From Dyella tabacisoli (lineage in GTDB: Bacteria; Pseudomonadota; Gammaproteobacteria; Xanthomonadales; Rhodanobacteraceae), in NCBI RefSeq assembly GCF_003350925.1, contig NZ_KZ857184.1, positions 111,493 to 175,492 on the forward strand: a stretch of 64,000 nt of DNA. Reading direction: 5' to 3'. The notes beneath the pieces are model-generated. The model did not search any database, was not told the DNA's origin, and saw only the letters and a list, made by a program, of their open reading frames with translations. Of the stretch, positions 14,577 to 23,364 are shown in pieces. The stretch's first letter is position 1; the number at the start of each line of letters is the position of its first letter. Position numbers and translations under genes: made by a program.

Positions 14577-14815
14577 ATTCAAGCGCGGATAAGAACGTAC
14601 TCTCTATCCCCTTTTTGTGACAATGCGCGCTCGTGGGCTTGGTCAGCACCGCGAGCCAGCGGTGGCCCAGAGCATCGTTGCTCATCGGCCGTGTTAACTG
14701 CCTAATATGTAGAAATTTTTTGTCAGATGTAGCTGAGGCGTTTGCTACCAAATAGCGACAGAAGTCGGAAAAGCCCGTAACCGGAGCTCGGTATACGGGT
14801 CGTCTTGTTGGACAG

Positions 14816-14845
14816 CCCCCTCCCTTACAACCAAGAGAGGGAGAG
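14816..14845 (-). terminator. C/G-rich hairpin after the Oar-like receptor
   Basis: CCCCTCCCTT pairs imperfectly with AGAGAGGGAG some 40-70 bases past the receptor stop codon (minus strand). There is no U-tract; assignment as a terminator is tentative. Confidence 0.35.
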
Positions 14846-14882
14846 TCCTTTGCTAGCAGCCTCTACTTAAAGCGTGAAGCTT

Positions 14883-17800
14883 TTAAAGTGTGAAGTCGTA
14901 TCGGGCAGACAGACGTACCTGACGTGGTGTGGTGTAGTTCAATTCTTGTCGATAGGTCTGACTTGGTGTCTCACGATCGGACGCGTAGCCCTGAATATAA
15001 CCCTGGGCGATTTGACGATTGAATACGTTAAGTGCGTCGACCTTGAAGGTCAGCTTGTTGTCAGCCCAACGCGGCATGTACGCCACGTTCACATTGAACG
15101 TATAGGTCCACGGCGTACTGCCTGCTGTACCTCGCGGAGAGAACCTGTAGTCGGCCGAGGGCGGCACATAATTCGGCGAACCTGGTGAGGTGCCGGAACC
15201 TGCGAGGCCACAGTAGTAATAGTAAGAGCCTCCATACAAACCTCTATCGGCGGTCGGATAGTAGCTGTTGCAGCTAACCGAACGACCTGATGCCACCACC
15301 GCGGTTGCACCAATGCGCCATTCCGGAGTGATCTGGTAATAGCCAAACGCCTTGATCTGATGCTTGCGATGATTCGGCAATAAACCATTGGCACCCACCA
15401 TCAGTTGCGGCAGGTCCCAATCCTGTGTCCGCGAGACATCGCTCTGACCACCGGAGCCCGTATCCAGATCAGAAGCCAACTGACCTTCGGTATTGCCGTA
15501 ATTGCGTGAGAAGGTGTACTCCAGCTTGCCGTACCACTTCCCATCGAACGGATGCTCGGCAAACAGATCAATGGCGTAGTACTTACGCTTGAGCTTGGGC
15601 AGATTCAGTTCAGCAGCGCTGTAAGTCACCGTCTTGAAGCTGCCGTCAATCTGCTCTTGCTCGAAGGTATTTGCCACCCCAGGATTGAACAAATAGCAGG
15701 CGCCACCCAATGTCGGTGTACAGGTATCGTCAATGGCGCTGCGCAGAGTACGGAAAGTCGCCTTCGCGCCCCAGTTGAATGCCGGCGTAAGCTGATGCTG
15801 CATGCCTAAAATGTACTCATCTTGGAAATGCGACTTCATATTCTTTGCAGCAACGGTACGCGGATCGAGTGACTGACCACATTCAAGATTAGAGGAAACG
15901 GCATTACCGCCCGCACACGTATAGCCCTTGCTGGCATCCACTGGAATGGACTTGAGCCCGATCGGCGCACCAGTGCGCGGGTCGGTACCGGTGTAAGTGA
16001 AGTACTCCACGGTATACAACGATGCGGAAGCACCGCGCACGGCAACGTTATTCGGCGGAGCCAGATGGTAGCGACCGGCATTGCCAAACACCTTTAGCGT
16101 TGCGTCGCCAAAAACATCCCACGATGCACCGATGCGCGGCGCCAACTGGTGACGTTGGGAGATAAACGACAGACTATCACTGTTGTAATTGGTGAACTGC
16201 TCGTTGCGCAGTCCCAGCGACAACAGCAAGTTGTTAGTGACCTGCCAACGATCCTCGATGTACTGCGACGATTGCTCGACTTTCACATCGGCAAATTGGG
16301 AGTAGTACTGACGACGGACGAAATAGCCCTTATTGGAGCCTGAAACGCCGGCACCCGAACCTCCGGCCGAAGCGGGTGAACCGACGCCTAGGCCGGCATT
16401 CACTGCGGAGTTTTTATTGGCTGTCTGCTGAAACACCCAGACATAACCGCCCGCATATTCCCCTCCCGTGATGGACCGCGCCTCTTGATTGTCGGCACCG
16501 ATACGCAGCGAGTGGTCGCCAAGGCGATACTCAAGATCCAGGCGCCAGCCCTCCGTCTTATCCTTGCTCCCGTCAGGAATAACCGTTCTGGCGAACTGGC
16601 ATGTAGCGTTGTACGTGATGCCTGGCATTTGGTTGATGGCTGTCGTATTACCGACAATACGCGGGCAGTTCGGGTCGTATTTCCAGGGCGACTCGATGTG
16701 ATTGTCGGTCTGCTCGCCATATAAAGCAGTAAACGTCAGGTTGTCCGCGAGGTAACCCGTGTATTTTCCGATGTAAAGTTCGCCGCCGTCCTTGGTATAG
16801 ATTCCACCGGTTTGAATTCCATTATGGCTGTAGTTGCTGTAATCGAACCCGGTCAGCGCACTCTCGTATTGCTTTTTATCCGAGACTGCCGTCAGCTCAA
16901 CGATGTTGCTGTCATTGATGTTCCAATCGACCTTCGCGACCCAGCGAGGCATTTTGTAGCTGTACTGATTAAAGCCGTTCGCTGCGCGCGGGTCGGCTGA
17001 GCTAACACGCACATTCGCGCCTTCCCTTTTGTCGATTTCACCGGACAGGTAGACGAACAAACGATCCTTGATAAGCGGCCCGCCAATGTAAGCACCATAT
17101 GAGGTCGTCCAATACTGGTTTTTGTTGCGATAGCTGCGCAGGGTTCCATCCGTGTCTGGATAAAAGCCCGTTTGCGGATAAGGCGTATTACGCGGACTGG
17201 CGCGCAGCACGGCAGGCGACCAATAGGCTGCGACACCACCTTTCCATTCATTGGTGCCGCGCTTGGTTGTAATGTTGATGACGCCACCGGTGGAGCGCCC
17301 GAACTCGGCGCCATAGCCACCGGTCAAAACCTGCATTTCGTCGATGGCATCGAACGGTAGCGTGGAGTGACCTATCGCAGTCAGCGGATTGGTTACCGCA
17401 TAGCCATTGATGTAGTAGGCGTTTTCGGAGGAAGCCGAGCCACCAAAGCTCGGAACATCGTAGGCGGAATTGGTAACTACACTTGGAGCCAACAAGGCGG
17501 CGGCAGCTATATCGCGACCTATCGGCAATTTCGACAACTGCTCGGCGCTGAAAACGGTGCGCGTATCCACTGACGATACGTCAATTGGCGGCAGCACAGA
17601 CGCAACGACTGAAACGCCTTCGAGATTCTTGGTCACGTGTTCTGCAGCGAACGAAACCTCGGTGCCACCGGAAATGGATACCACGACGTTATCGCGCGTA
17701 CTCACCGTTGCACCATCGCTTCGCAACATCACTTTGTATTTGCCGGTGGGCAAAGCCGAGATGCGATAGCGGCCGGCGCTATCCACCGGCACGGTGCGCG

Positions 17801-17984
17801 TCAAACCGGTTTCCATATTTTCGATGACAATGGTGCTGTTGCTAGATGAAACGCCGGTCTGGCCGAAGATCGCACCTGCCGCCGACTGGGCGAGCGCATC
17901 CGTATCGATCACGCACAACCCTAAACCGACGGCTAAAGCCGTGCGACGCAAGGGACGCGACATACACAAGTTATGGAGGCTCAT
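14883..17984 (-). CDS. TonB-dependent receptor, Oar-like, with carboxypeptidase-regulatory domain
   Basis: A large outer-membrane receptor of 1033 residues. After a signal peptide (LAVGLGLCVIDTDALA) comes an Ig-like carboxypeptidase-regulatory domain (IVIENMETGLTRTVPVDSAG, about 50-120), then the plug (FGGSASSENAYYINGYAVTN; MQVLTGGYGAEFGRSTGGVI) and a 22-strand-type barrel ending RLSARYDFTL. This is the OmpA-related/Oar layout common in Xanthomonadales, often linked to peptide or polymer uptake; the ligand is unknown. Its ATG overlaps by four bases the stop of a small secreted ORF (17981-18268), and a divergent HTH regulator with an inverted-repeat site lies upstream, suggesting a local regulatory unit. 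Confidence 0.9.
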   Translation of the reverse strand: MSLHNLCMSRPLRRTALAVGLGLCVIDTDALAQSAAGAIFGQTGVSSSNSTIVIENMETGLTRTVPVDSAGRYRISALPTGKYKVMLRSDGATVSTRDNVVVSISGGTEVSFAAEHVTKNLEGVSVVASVLPPIDVSSVDTRTVFSAEQLSKLPIGRDIAAAALLAPSVVTNSAYDVPSFGGSASSENAYYINGYAVTNPLTAIGHSTLPFDAIDEMQVLTGGYGAEFGRSTGGVINITTKRGTNEWKGGVAAYWSPAVLRASPRNTPYPQTGFYPDTDGTLRSYRNKNQYWTTSYGAYIGGPLIKDRLFVYLSGEIDKREGANVRVSSADPRAANGFNQYSYKMPRWVAKVDWNINDSNIVELTAVSDKKQYESALTGFDYSNYSHNGIQTGGIYTKDGGELYIGKYTGYLADNLTFTALYGEQTDNHIESPWKYDPNCPRIVGNTTAINQMPGITYNATCQFARTVIPDGSKDKTEGWRLDLEYRLGDHSLRIGADNQEARSITGGEYAGGYVWVFQQTANKNSAVNAGLGVGSPASAGGSGAGVSGSNKGYFVRRQYYSQFADVKVEQSSQYIEDRWQVTNNLLLSLGLRNEQFTNYNSDSLSFISQRHQLAPRIGASWDVFGDATLKVFGNAGRYHLAPPNNVAVRGASASLYTVEYFTYTGTDPRTGAPIGLKSIPVDASKGYTCAGGNAVSSNLECGQSLDPRTVAAKNMKSHFQDEYILGMQHQLTPAFNWGAKATFRTLRSAIDDTCTPTLGGACYLFNPGVANTFEQEQIDGSFKTVTYSAAELNLPKLKRKYYAIDLFAEHPFDGKWYGKLEYTFSRNYGNTEGQLASDLDTGSGGQSDVSRTQDWDLPQLMVGANGLLPNHRKHQIKAFGYYQITPEWRIGATAVVASGRSVSCNSYYPTADRGLYGGSYYYYCGLAGSGTSPGSPNYVPPSADYRFSPRGTAGSTPWTYTFNVNVAYMPRWADNKLTFKVDALNVFNRQIAQGYIQGYASDRETPSQTYRQELNYTTPRQVRLSARYDFTL

Positions 17985-18268
17985 ACGCCGACCTCCTCAA
18001 AGCTAGGCGTACTTACTCGCATATCGGTTGCGGAGTGCGATGGTTGTTGCCATACCTCGCCAGCCATAACGAAGCCGGTCACCGTCACCGCCTCGAGCTT
18101 TTTCACTACCTTGCCAATGCCAGCCTGCTCGTCTTGCGCCAGCTCAAGCGCCATGGCCCCCGCCTGCCCCGGAATTGCCCCGGCGATGGCCAGACTCACC
18201 GCACATACCCAACGCGAACGCAAATGACGTTTGTCGTTTGCCGATGCCCGTACACATTTCGTGATCAT
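17981..18268 (-). CDS. Small exported ORF coupled to the TonB receptor
   Basis: A 95-residue frame with GGAG six bases before its ATG. It has a plausible signal peptide (WVCAVSLAIAGAIPGQAGAM). The mature part contains KKLEAVTVTGFV, close to a TonB-box and plug entry as found in receptor N-termini, and then ends. Its stop overlaps the receptor ATG (ATGA), so translation should be coupled. It could be a remnant N-terminus of a second receptor or a genuine small periplasmic partner that competes for TonB (speculative). The frame is open farther upstream to 18616 but without gene-like features. I recognise no family. Confidence 0.5.
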   Translation of the reverse strand: MITKCVRASANDKRHLRSRWVCAVSLAIAGAIPGQAGAMALELAQDEQAGIGKVVKKLEAVTVTGFVMAGEVWQQPSHSATDMRVSTPSFEEVGV

Positions 18269-18444
18269 GCTCACTCCTTCGAACTGCATGCCATCCGATG
18301 ATTTGCTTGTGCCATGGACGGTCATTCGCCATTCCATGGCCTCCCTAGGTATTGCGTTTGACCTCTTACGTCCTCCCTGGTGATACCCGCGTATGTCGCC
18401 CAAGCAGCACGCGCCCACCAGAGATGTCGCAAGAAAAAACGCCA

Positions 18445-18473
18445 AATCAAATTTGCATAGCAAATCTGATTTG
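18445..18473. promoter_or_regulatory. Inverted-repeat operator between the HTH regulator and the receptor operon
   Basis: AAATCAAATTTGC and GCAAATCTGATTT are 13-base arms with one mismatch around ATA, in an AT-rich pocket between divergent genes. It is a likely binding site for the adjacent HTH protein, controlling both sides (inference from position). Confidence 0.65.
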
Positions 18474-18542
18474 TCAATAACGCTGGGGGCGCTTGCAAGA
18501 ATGGCTCGGCCTTTCGTGATTAGCGCAGCCTTGCCCTGGCCC

Positions 18543-18968
18543 ATGACTAAACCCAAGACCAAGCCCAAGAAACCCAAGAAGCACAAGCCCGATCCTGAGT
18601 TTCCCAACCGCCTCAATCACTTATGTGACAGCGCCGCGGTGCCTGCTGACCGTGGGCGCGTCACGGCTGTGGCGAATATCTTTGCGGTGGCTCGTGAAAC
18701 ACCACGCTTGTGGTTCTTAGGGAAGGTGATGCCGGAGATACCCCGACTGATCGAGATCGTCGATACCTTCGGCACCACTCTGGATTGGCTGGTGCTGGGG
18801 CGTGGCGAGGTGAGCGCCCCGTACAAAGGTCTAAAAAATCAACGTGTTGGTGAAGAAAAGGCAGTCTACGAAACCCTCTCGGCGCAAGAACGCGCGGTCA
18901 TTGCCGCCATGCGCGAGCTAAGTGAAAAACGCCGCGCCGGGTTGCTTGCCTTGCTTACAGAGCGCTGA
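18543..18968 (+). CDS. HTH-type transcriptional regulator (cI/bacteriophage-repressor-like)
   Basis: About 141 residues. A Lys/Pro-rich N-terminus (TKPKTKPKKPKKHKPDPEF) precedes an all-helical region RLNHLCDSAAVPADRGRVTA, NIFAVARETPRLWFLGKV and IEIVDTFGTTLDWLVLGRGE, which resembles the HTH domain of phage CI-type regulators. The C-terminal helix (SAQERAVIAAMRELSEKRR) may mediate dimerisation. Possible starts are ATG 18501 and ATG 18543; neither has a strong ribosome-binding site, and I prefer 18543. The inverted repeat at 18445-18473 lies just upstream and the receptor operon is divergent. A strong terminator follows. Confidence 0.72.
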   Translation: MTKPKTKPKKPKKHKPDPEFPNRLNHLCDSAAVPADRGRVTAVANIFAVARETPRLWFLGKVMPEIPRLIEIVDTFGTTLDWLVLGRGEVSAPYKGLKNQRVGEEKAVYETLSAQERAVIAAMRELSEKRRAGLLALLTER

Positions 18969-18986
18969 CGCCTAAGAGCCTGAAAC

Positions 18987-19022
18987 AAAAAAAGCCGGCA
19001 CTTTTTAGTGCCGGCTTTTTCT
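18987..19022. terminator. Rho-independent terminator, bidirectional
   Basis: AAGCCGGCACT and AGTGCCGGCTT form a perfect 11-base stem with a TTTT loop and T/A tracts on both sides. It serves the HTH gene on the plus strand and possibly the TPR lipoprotein operon coming from the right. Confidence 0.93.
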
Positions 19023-19108
19023 TTGCCGCTATGGGGATAAAAGCAAATGTTATTGGGGGTTTGCCACAAGCCTCCGCCTTCTCTTACAAGCACGGACTCC
19101 GTCCACCA

Positions 19109-19657
19109 TCAATAACGAGGCACACCCTCGACGTGGCACTGCTGCACCCATTTGCGTGCGGATGCAGCACCGGCATCGTCGTTGGCCTGCTGACGCATCT
19201 CTACGATGGTTTGCCAGTTGCGCGCGCATAACGGCCCCAGGCGCGGACCAAGCTCCCAGGAACGGCGAGCCAGTTTTTCGGCGGCGGCATAGTCTTTGGC
19301 GCGTATCGCCAACTCCGCGCGGTCTTGCAACAGATCGGGGGAGTCCGGGCTGATTTTCAGCGCCTGGTCGAGCTTGGCGATGGCATCGTCGTAACGGCCG
19401 TTGCGCTCATCGGTAACGGCCACGTCTTGCAGGGCGGCCACGCCCGGATCACGCAACGGGTTGACGCTGATCGCCGATTTTTCTTTATCGCCGGCCATGC
19501 GAATGGCGGCAATGATGTCGCTGTCGTGACGCACCGGGCGCACGGATGGCGAGGGCGCGCTCGGCTGAGTGCAGGCGGCAAGCAAGCAGGTGGCTAACAA
19601 CGTTGCCGACAACATCAAGTGCGGCGTGGAGGGGCGTGGCAATTTCAATGACGACAT
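19109..19657 (-). CDS. TPR-repeat lipoprotein
   Basis: A 182-residue exported lipoprotein. The lipobox LLAAC gives the acylated Cys at about residue 28, after a hydrophobic segment LMLSATLLATCLLAA. TPR-like helices follow: PGVAALQDVAVTDERNGRYD, DAIAKLDQALKISPDSPDLL, QDRAELAIRAKDYAAAEKLA. The ATG lies two bases after the stop of the PBP1b gene, so the pair forms an operon. E. coli PBP1b uses the TPR lipoproteins LpoB/CpoB as partners, so a cell-wall synthase activator or coordinator role is a reasonable guess, though the sequence is not clearly LpoB or CpoB. Confidence 0.82.
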   Translation of the reverse strand: MSSLKLPRPSTPHLMLSATLLATCLLAACTQPSAPSPSVRPVRHDSDIIAAIRMAGDKEKSAISVNPLRDPGVAALQDVAVTDERNGRYDDAIAKLDQALKISPDSPDLLQDRAELAIRAKDYAAAEKLARRSWELGPRLGPLCARNWQTIVEMRQQANDDAGAASARKWVQQCHVEGVPRY

Positions 19658-19659
19658 CT

Positions 19660-21996
19660 TTAATTCCGAATCGGGGCGGTCGTGGCGGGTGCGGGTGCGT
19701 CCAGCGGCGCATCCGGGCCACCGCCAAATACATTTTCTACATGCTGCCAGAAGCAGCCTGCTGGATCCTGCGAAAGGGTACCGGTAATCACCGGCACCTG
19801 TCGCACACCTTGGCAATCGGGGTCGCTGCGCTTGCCCTCTGGATTGATCGGTGCCATTTCCAAACCACTGCTTGGCGCCGCGGAGAGCGGGCTGGTCGGC
19901 AATTTGGCGAATAGCTCGCGCCATGCGCGCAGGCTGCCGGTGGCGCCGTACAAGCCGCTGGGCTTGTTGTCGTCGCGACCCATCCAGAAGATGGCCAGAT
20001 GATCGCCGGTAAAGCCGCCAAACCAGCTATCGCGCATGTCGTTGCTGGTACCGGTCTTACCGGCCGCATTCAAGGAGGCCAGGTTGGAACTACCAATCGC
20101 GCTGGCCGTACCCGAGCGTGCTACCTGCTGCATCGCCCAGGTCACCAGCCGCACGGCCTCCTGGTATTCGCCCTTGCCGGTTTTGACTTCGTAGCGCTTG
20201 ATGGTCGCGCCCTTTTCATCGACCACGCCGCGCACAGCGATCAGCGGCAACGCATGGCCGTCGGAGGCCAGGTACTGATAGAGCTGCGCTGTTTGCAGCG
20301 GCGAGAGATCCAAGGCACCGATCAGTAAGGACGGGCTGGGGTTGACGTCGCTCAAGCCGAAGGATTCCAGGAATGCCTTGACACGCGGCACCCCGACACT
20401 CATGCCCAAATGGATGGTGGCAAGATTCCATGAGCGCACCAGCGCATCGACCATCGGCACCTGGCCGTGAATTTCGCCATCGTCGTTTTTGGGCGACCAG
20501 ATCGAACCATCGGGTTGGCGCATATCCACCGGCGAATCATCGACCGGGCTGCCGAGATTCCAGTGATCGGGCTGCGACAGCGCCACTAGATAGACAAAGG
20601 GCTTGACCAGCGAGCCGATCGGCCGACGCGCATCGATGGCGCGGTTGAAGCCTTGATCGCCCGGATCTTTACCGCCGACCACCGCCAGCACGCCGCCGCT
20701 TTTCGCGTCGGTCACTACGGCGGCGGCTTGCGCGGCATCGCCGCGTTTGCCGAGGCCTTTCAAGGTGGTGGTAATGGCTTGCTCGGCGTAGAGCTGCGCG
20801 GCCGGATCAAGCGTGGTGAAAATGCTCAGATTGCCTTGACTGAGGGTGTCGTCGTCGAAGTCATTGGTGATCTGCGTGCGCACCAACTGCATAAAGGCAG
20901 GGAAACGGTTATGCGGCAACTGACCATTGCCGGCGATACCCAGCGGTGTGGCCTGCGCTTGCTTGCCCTGCTCTTCGGTGAGCAAGCCGGTGGTGACAAA
21001 TTGCTGCAATACCAGGTTGCGGCGCGACAGCGCGCGGTCGGGATAACGGCGCGGGTCGTAATAGCTCGGCCCCTTGACCAGGCCGACCAGCAGGGCGATT
21101 TCCTGTGGCTGCAGATCTTCCATGCGGCGGCCGAAAAAGAATTCCGAGGCGGCGGCAAAACCATGCACGGCCTGGCTGCCTTGCTGGCCGAGGAACACCT
21201 GATTGACGTAAGCCTCAAGAATGCGGCCTTTGTCGTAGTGCGCCTCGATCAAGATCGACATCAGCGCTTCGTTGAACTTGCGGGTGAAGTTTTGGCCGCG
21301 ATCGAGAAACAAATTGCGCACCAACTGCTGCGTCAGCGTGGAGCCGCCCTGCACGGTATGCCCGGCGCGCAGATTGGCGAAGCTGGCGCGCAGAATCGCC
21401 GTGAGGTCGATACCAAAGTGATGCTTGAAGTCGCGATCTTCGACCGCCTGCAGGCCGGCCAGCAATAAAGGCGGCGCATCGGCGAGACGCACGATGCGGC
21501 GCTCCTCTTGCTGGGCGCCATACAAGGTGGCGATACGGGCCGGGTCCAGATGTGCCAGATCCAGCGGCTTGCCGCTGGCGACATCTTTCACCGAGACCAC
21601 CTGCCCCTTGCCCAGGGCCACGCGGATGCGCTTGGGCACTTCGCCGCCATCGGGGCCGGCATAGCCGCGCGAGGCGATGATGAAGCTGCTGCCATCTTTG
21701 GCCCAGCTACCGGCGACCTGACCATGGCCATCATTGCTATAACCGGAGAACGTCAGCTCCAGCTCCAATGCGGCGGGCGTCATAGGTGTATTGGCCGCCA
21801 GTGGCAGGGGCCGCGCGTAGACGCGCGTAGGCACAGCGAAAACCAAATCGTTGAAACGGGCCTGCACCCGTTTGTTCAGCACCACGGTGTATGGCAACAC
21901 GAATCCAAAGAACAGACCCATGCAGACCCAGAACGGAATGCGCACTACACGCCAGCACGCACCTGCGATGGAACGAAGTCGGGTCGAATCAGCCAA
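19660..21996 (-). CDS. mrcB: Penicillin-binding protein 1b, bifunctional transglycosylase/transpeptidase
   Basis: Polymerises glycan strands and cross-links peptides at the outer face of the inner membrane. A TM anchor (VCMGLFFGFVLPYTVVL) is followed by a UB2H-like region, the GT51 domain (catalytic Glu near residue 184 in VEDRDFKHHFGID; GGSTLTQQLVRNLFL) and the transpeptidase with SxxK (GSLVKPF, about 461), SxN (RSWN) and KTG (KTGTSNDMRDSW, about 643). Start choice: the frame is open to 22245, but there it translates a CGGGGAA heptamer array into repeated SPFPVPR, so I moved the start to TTG 21996, 15 bases from an AGGA. Another start nearby is possible. Length (778) is near the usual PBP1b size. 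The TPR lipoprotein follows at two bases. Confidence 0.9.
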   Translation of the reverse strand: MADSTRLRSIAGACWRVVRIPFWVCMGLFFGFVLPYTVVLNKRVQARFNDLVFAVPTRVYARPLPLAANTPMTPAALELELTFSGYSNDGHGQVAGSWAKDGSSFIIASRGYAGPDGGEVPKRIRVALGKGQVVSVKDVASGKPLDLAHLDPARIATLYGAQQEERRIVRLADAPPLLLAGLQAVEDRDFKHHFGIDLTAILRASFANLRAGHTVQGGSTLTQQLVRNLFLDRGQNFTRKFNEALMSILIEAHYDKGRILEAYVNQVFLGQQGSQAVHGFAAASEFFFGRRMEDLQPQEIALLVGLVKGPSYYDPRRYPDRALSRRNLVLQQFVTTGLLTEEQGKQAQATPLGIAGNGQLPHNRFPAFMQLVRTQITNDFDDDTLSQGNLSIFTTLDPAAQLYAEQAITTTLKGLGKRGDAAQAAAVVTDAKSGGVLAVVGGKDPGDQGFNRAIDARRPIGSLVKPFVYLVALSQPDHWNLGSPVDDSPVDMRQPDGSIWSPKNDDGEIHGQVPMVDALVRSWNLATIHLGMSVGVPRVKAFLESFGLSDVNPSPSLLIGALDLSPLQTAQLYQYLASDGHALPLIAVRGVVDEKGATIKRYEVKTGKGEYQEAVRLVTWAMQQVARSGTASAIGSSNLASLNAAGKTGTSNDMRDSWFGGFTGDHLAIFWMGRDDNKPSGLYGATGSLRAWRELFAKLPTSPLSAAPSSGLEMAPINPEGKRSDPDCQGVRQVPVITGTLSQDPAGCFWQHVENVFGGGPDAPLDAPAPATTAPIRN

Positions 21997-22462
21997 GGTG
22001 GGGGAAATCCTGAACGAAAGTTTGCCGATGATAGGACCAGCCGCCCGGCGGGCATCTGAATGCGGATGGCTTTTTTGGGGCGCAGATGGGGAAAAACGGG
22101 GAACGGGGAACGGGGAACGGGGAACGGGGAACGGGGAACGGGGAACGGGGAACGGGGAACGGGGAACGGGGAACGGGGAAAAGCTTAAAGAGCAAGAACA
22201 GAAGAGCAAGTGCCGAAGGGCAGAAGCAGAACACAGCAAGATCAAAAAGAACGCGGAGCTAGGACAGCCCCTCGAACATCACGTTCCCCATTCCCCATTC
22301 CCCATTCCCCGTTCCCTGCTTCACCCAACCCCCTACATCCGGGCCTGAACGCCCGTGGCATCACGCCAGGCAAGCGCTGCAATTCGCTATTGTCGGCGAT
22401 CAAGTCGGCTTCGAGGCGAGTTAATGGGCAAAGAACGCGGAGCTACAACAGCCCCTCGAACA
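21997..22462. other. Repeat-rich intergenic region upstream of PBP1b
   Basis: It contains the 12-copy heptamer array, an opposing GTTCCCC/ATTCCCC array and one unit of a 184-bp tandem duplication. I see no gene; frames reading through the heptamers give repetitive proline-rich peptides. Confidence 0.65.
22097..22180 (+). repeat. Perfect tandem array of 12 CGGGGAA heptamers
   Basis: The unit CGGGGAA is repeated 12 times without interruption over 84 bp. Facing it about 100 bp away (22279-22320) is an array of complementary-type units (GTTCCCC/ATTCCCC), so the pair could form a long stem. The same arrangement occurs inside hrpA (29588-29740). Confidence 0.95.
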
Positions 22463-22606
22463 TCACGTTTCCCGTTCCCCATTCCCCGTTCCCCGCCTCA
22501 CCCAACACCCCGCATCCGGCCTGAACGCCCGTGGCGTCACGCCAAGCAAGCGCTGCAGTTCGCTGTTGTCGGCGATCAGGTCGGCTTCGAGGCGGGTTAA
22601 TGGGCC
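22246..22606 (+). repeat. Tandem duplication of about 184 bp, including the 3' end of the SDR gene
   Basis: Unit A (22246-22429) and unit B (22430-22606) both run from AAAGAACGCGGAGCT through a heptamer block and the stretch GCCTGAACGCCCGTGGC to GGTTAATGGGC or GAGTTAATGGGC. Unit B is the functional 3' end of the SDR gene; unit A is a diverged copy without the rest of the gene. Confidence 0.85.
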
Positions 22607-23326
22607 ACGCAAGCGCGGTACGGCGTGCCGCCCCAGACGCAGCAGCCAGGCCGGCAATGGCAGTGGCACCGTCGTTACCGGCAGGCTGGCGCGCACACGC
22701 GCAAACATGTCAGAGGCGGGCAAACGTTCGCCGCCACCGATCGACAGCACGCGCCCGGCCGCTTCTGGCTGATCGAGCGCGGCGATCACCGCTTGCGCAA
22801 TATCTTGTGCATGCACCGGCTGACGCAGACCACGGCCGGCCGGCAAGGGGAACAAGCGCATCCGCATGGCGCGCTGGGCAATGGGCGTCAGGCTTTTATC
22901 CAGCCCGGCCCCGTAGATCAGGGTGGGCCGCAGCACCGTCCACGAGCAGCCATGCCGTGTGCAGACATCGATCAATGCGTTTTCGCCCGCATGCAGTAGC
23001 TGCGAGATCGCGCGCTCGGCAGGCACATCGGAGTCGCGCTTGGTTTCCGCGCTCATCGAGCTGGTGGCGATCACCCGTGGCCGCAGACTCAAGTCGGCGC
23101 TTTCCAGCCAGCGGGCGAAGCCAGACAAAGGGCCAAAGCTGATGATGGCCGATACCGGCCCAATGGCCGGCATGGCGTCGGGAAGTTCGCCGACCAACCA
23201 TTGCACGCCGGCTTGTGCTGCACGCTGATGGCGACTGAGCGCGAGCACGTTGTCACCTCGCGCCAGCAGAAGCGGCAATAGAAAGCGGCCAATCTGGCTA
23301 CTGCCGCCGAATACCAATACGGTCAT
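22463..23326 (-). CDS. SDR-type NAD(P)-dependent epimerase/reductase-like protein
   Basis: A 287-residue Rossmann-fold protein. The nucleotide-binding motif VFGGSSQIGRFLLP is at the extreme N-terminus, then QWLVGELP, IATSSMSAETKRD (the active-site Ser region) and TLIYGAGLDKSL. I do not see a clear YxxxK, so it is an extended/atypical SDR, perhaps NAD-binding without classical catalysis. The C-terminus runs into a heptamer block (WVRRGTGNGERET), so the natural end has probably been extended by the repeat; the conserved part stops near GVTPRAFRPDA. The 3' end is duplicated just downstream. It lies 38 bases after the TPR membrane protein gene on the same strand. Confidence 0.78.
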   Translation of the reverse strand: MTVLVFGGSSQIGRFLLPLLLARGDNVLALSRHQRAAQAGVQWLVGELPDAMPAIGPVSAIISFGPLSGFARWLESADLSLRPRVIATSSMSAETKRDSDVPAERAISQLLHAGENALIDVCTRHGCSWTVLRPTLIYGAGLDKSLTPIAQRAMRMRLFPLPAGRGLRQPVHAQDIAQAVIAALDQPEAAGRVLSIGGGERLPASDMFARVRASLPVTTVPLPLPAWLLRLGRHAVPRLRGPLTRLEADLIADNSELQRLLGVTPRAFRPDAGCWVRRGTGNGERET

Positions 23327-23364
23327 GCTGATCTCGTTATGGATCTCGTCATATGGGGCCAGGG

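Larger units (their letters stand above)
14475..14882. other. Right edge of the accessory array
   Basis: This intergenic stretch has the last palindrome (14553-14576) and a C/G hairpin (14816-14845) after the TonB receptor gene. No convincing gene was found; the small frame on the minus strand crosses the palindrome. Confidence 0.5.

Noticed and set aside
22097..22180. Possible CRISPR array
   Set aside because: The units are 7 bp in perfect tandem, without spacers; no cas genes nearby.
21997..22245. N-terminal extension of PBP1b containing SPFPVPR repeats
   Set aside because: These repeats are the translation of the CGGGGAA heptamer array (three units make SPFPVPR); the protein family starts after it.
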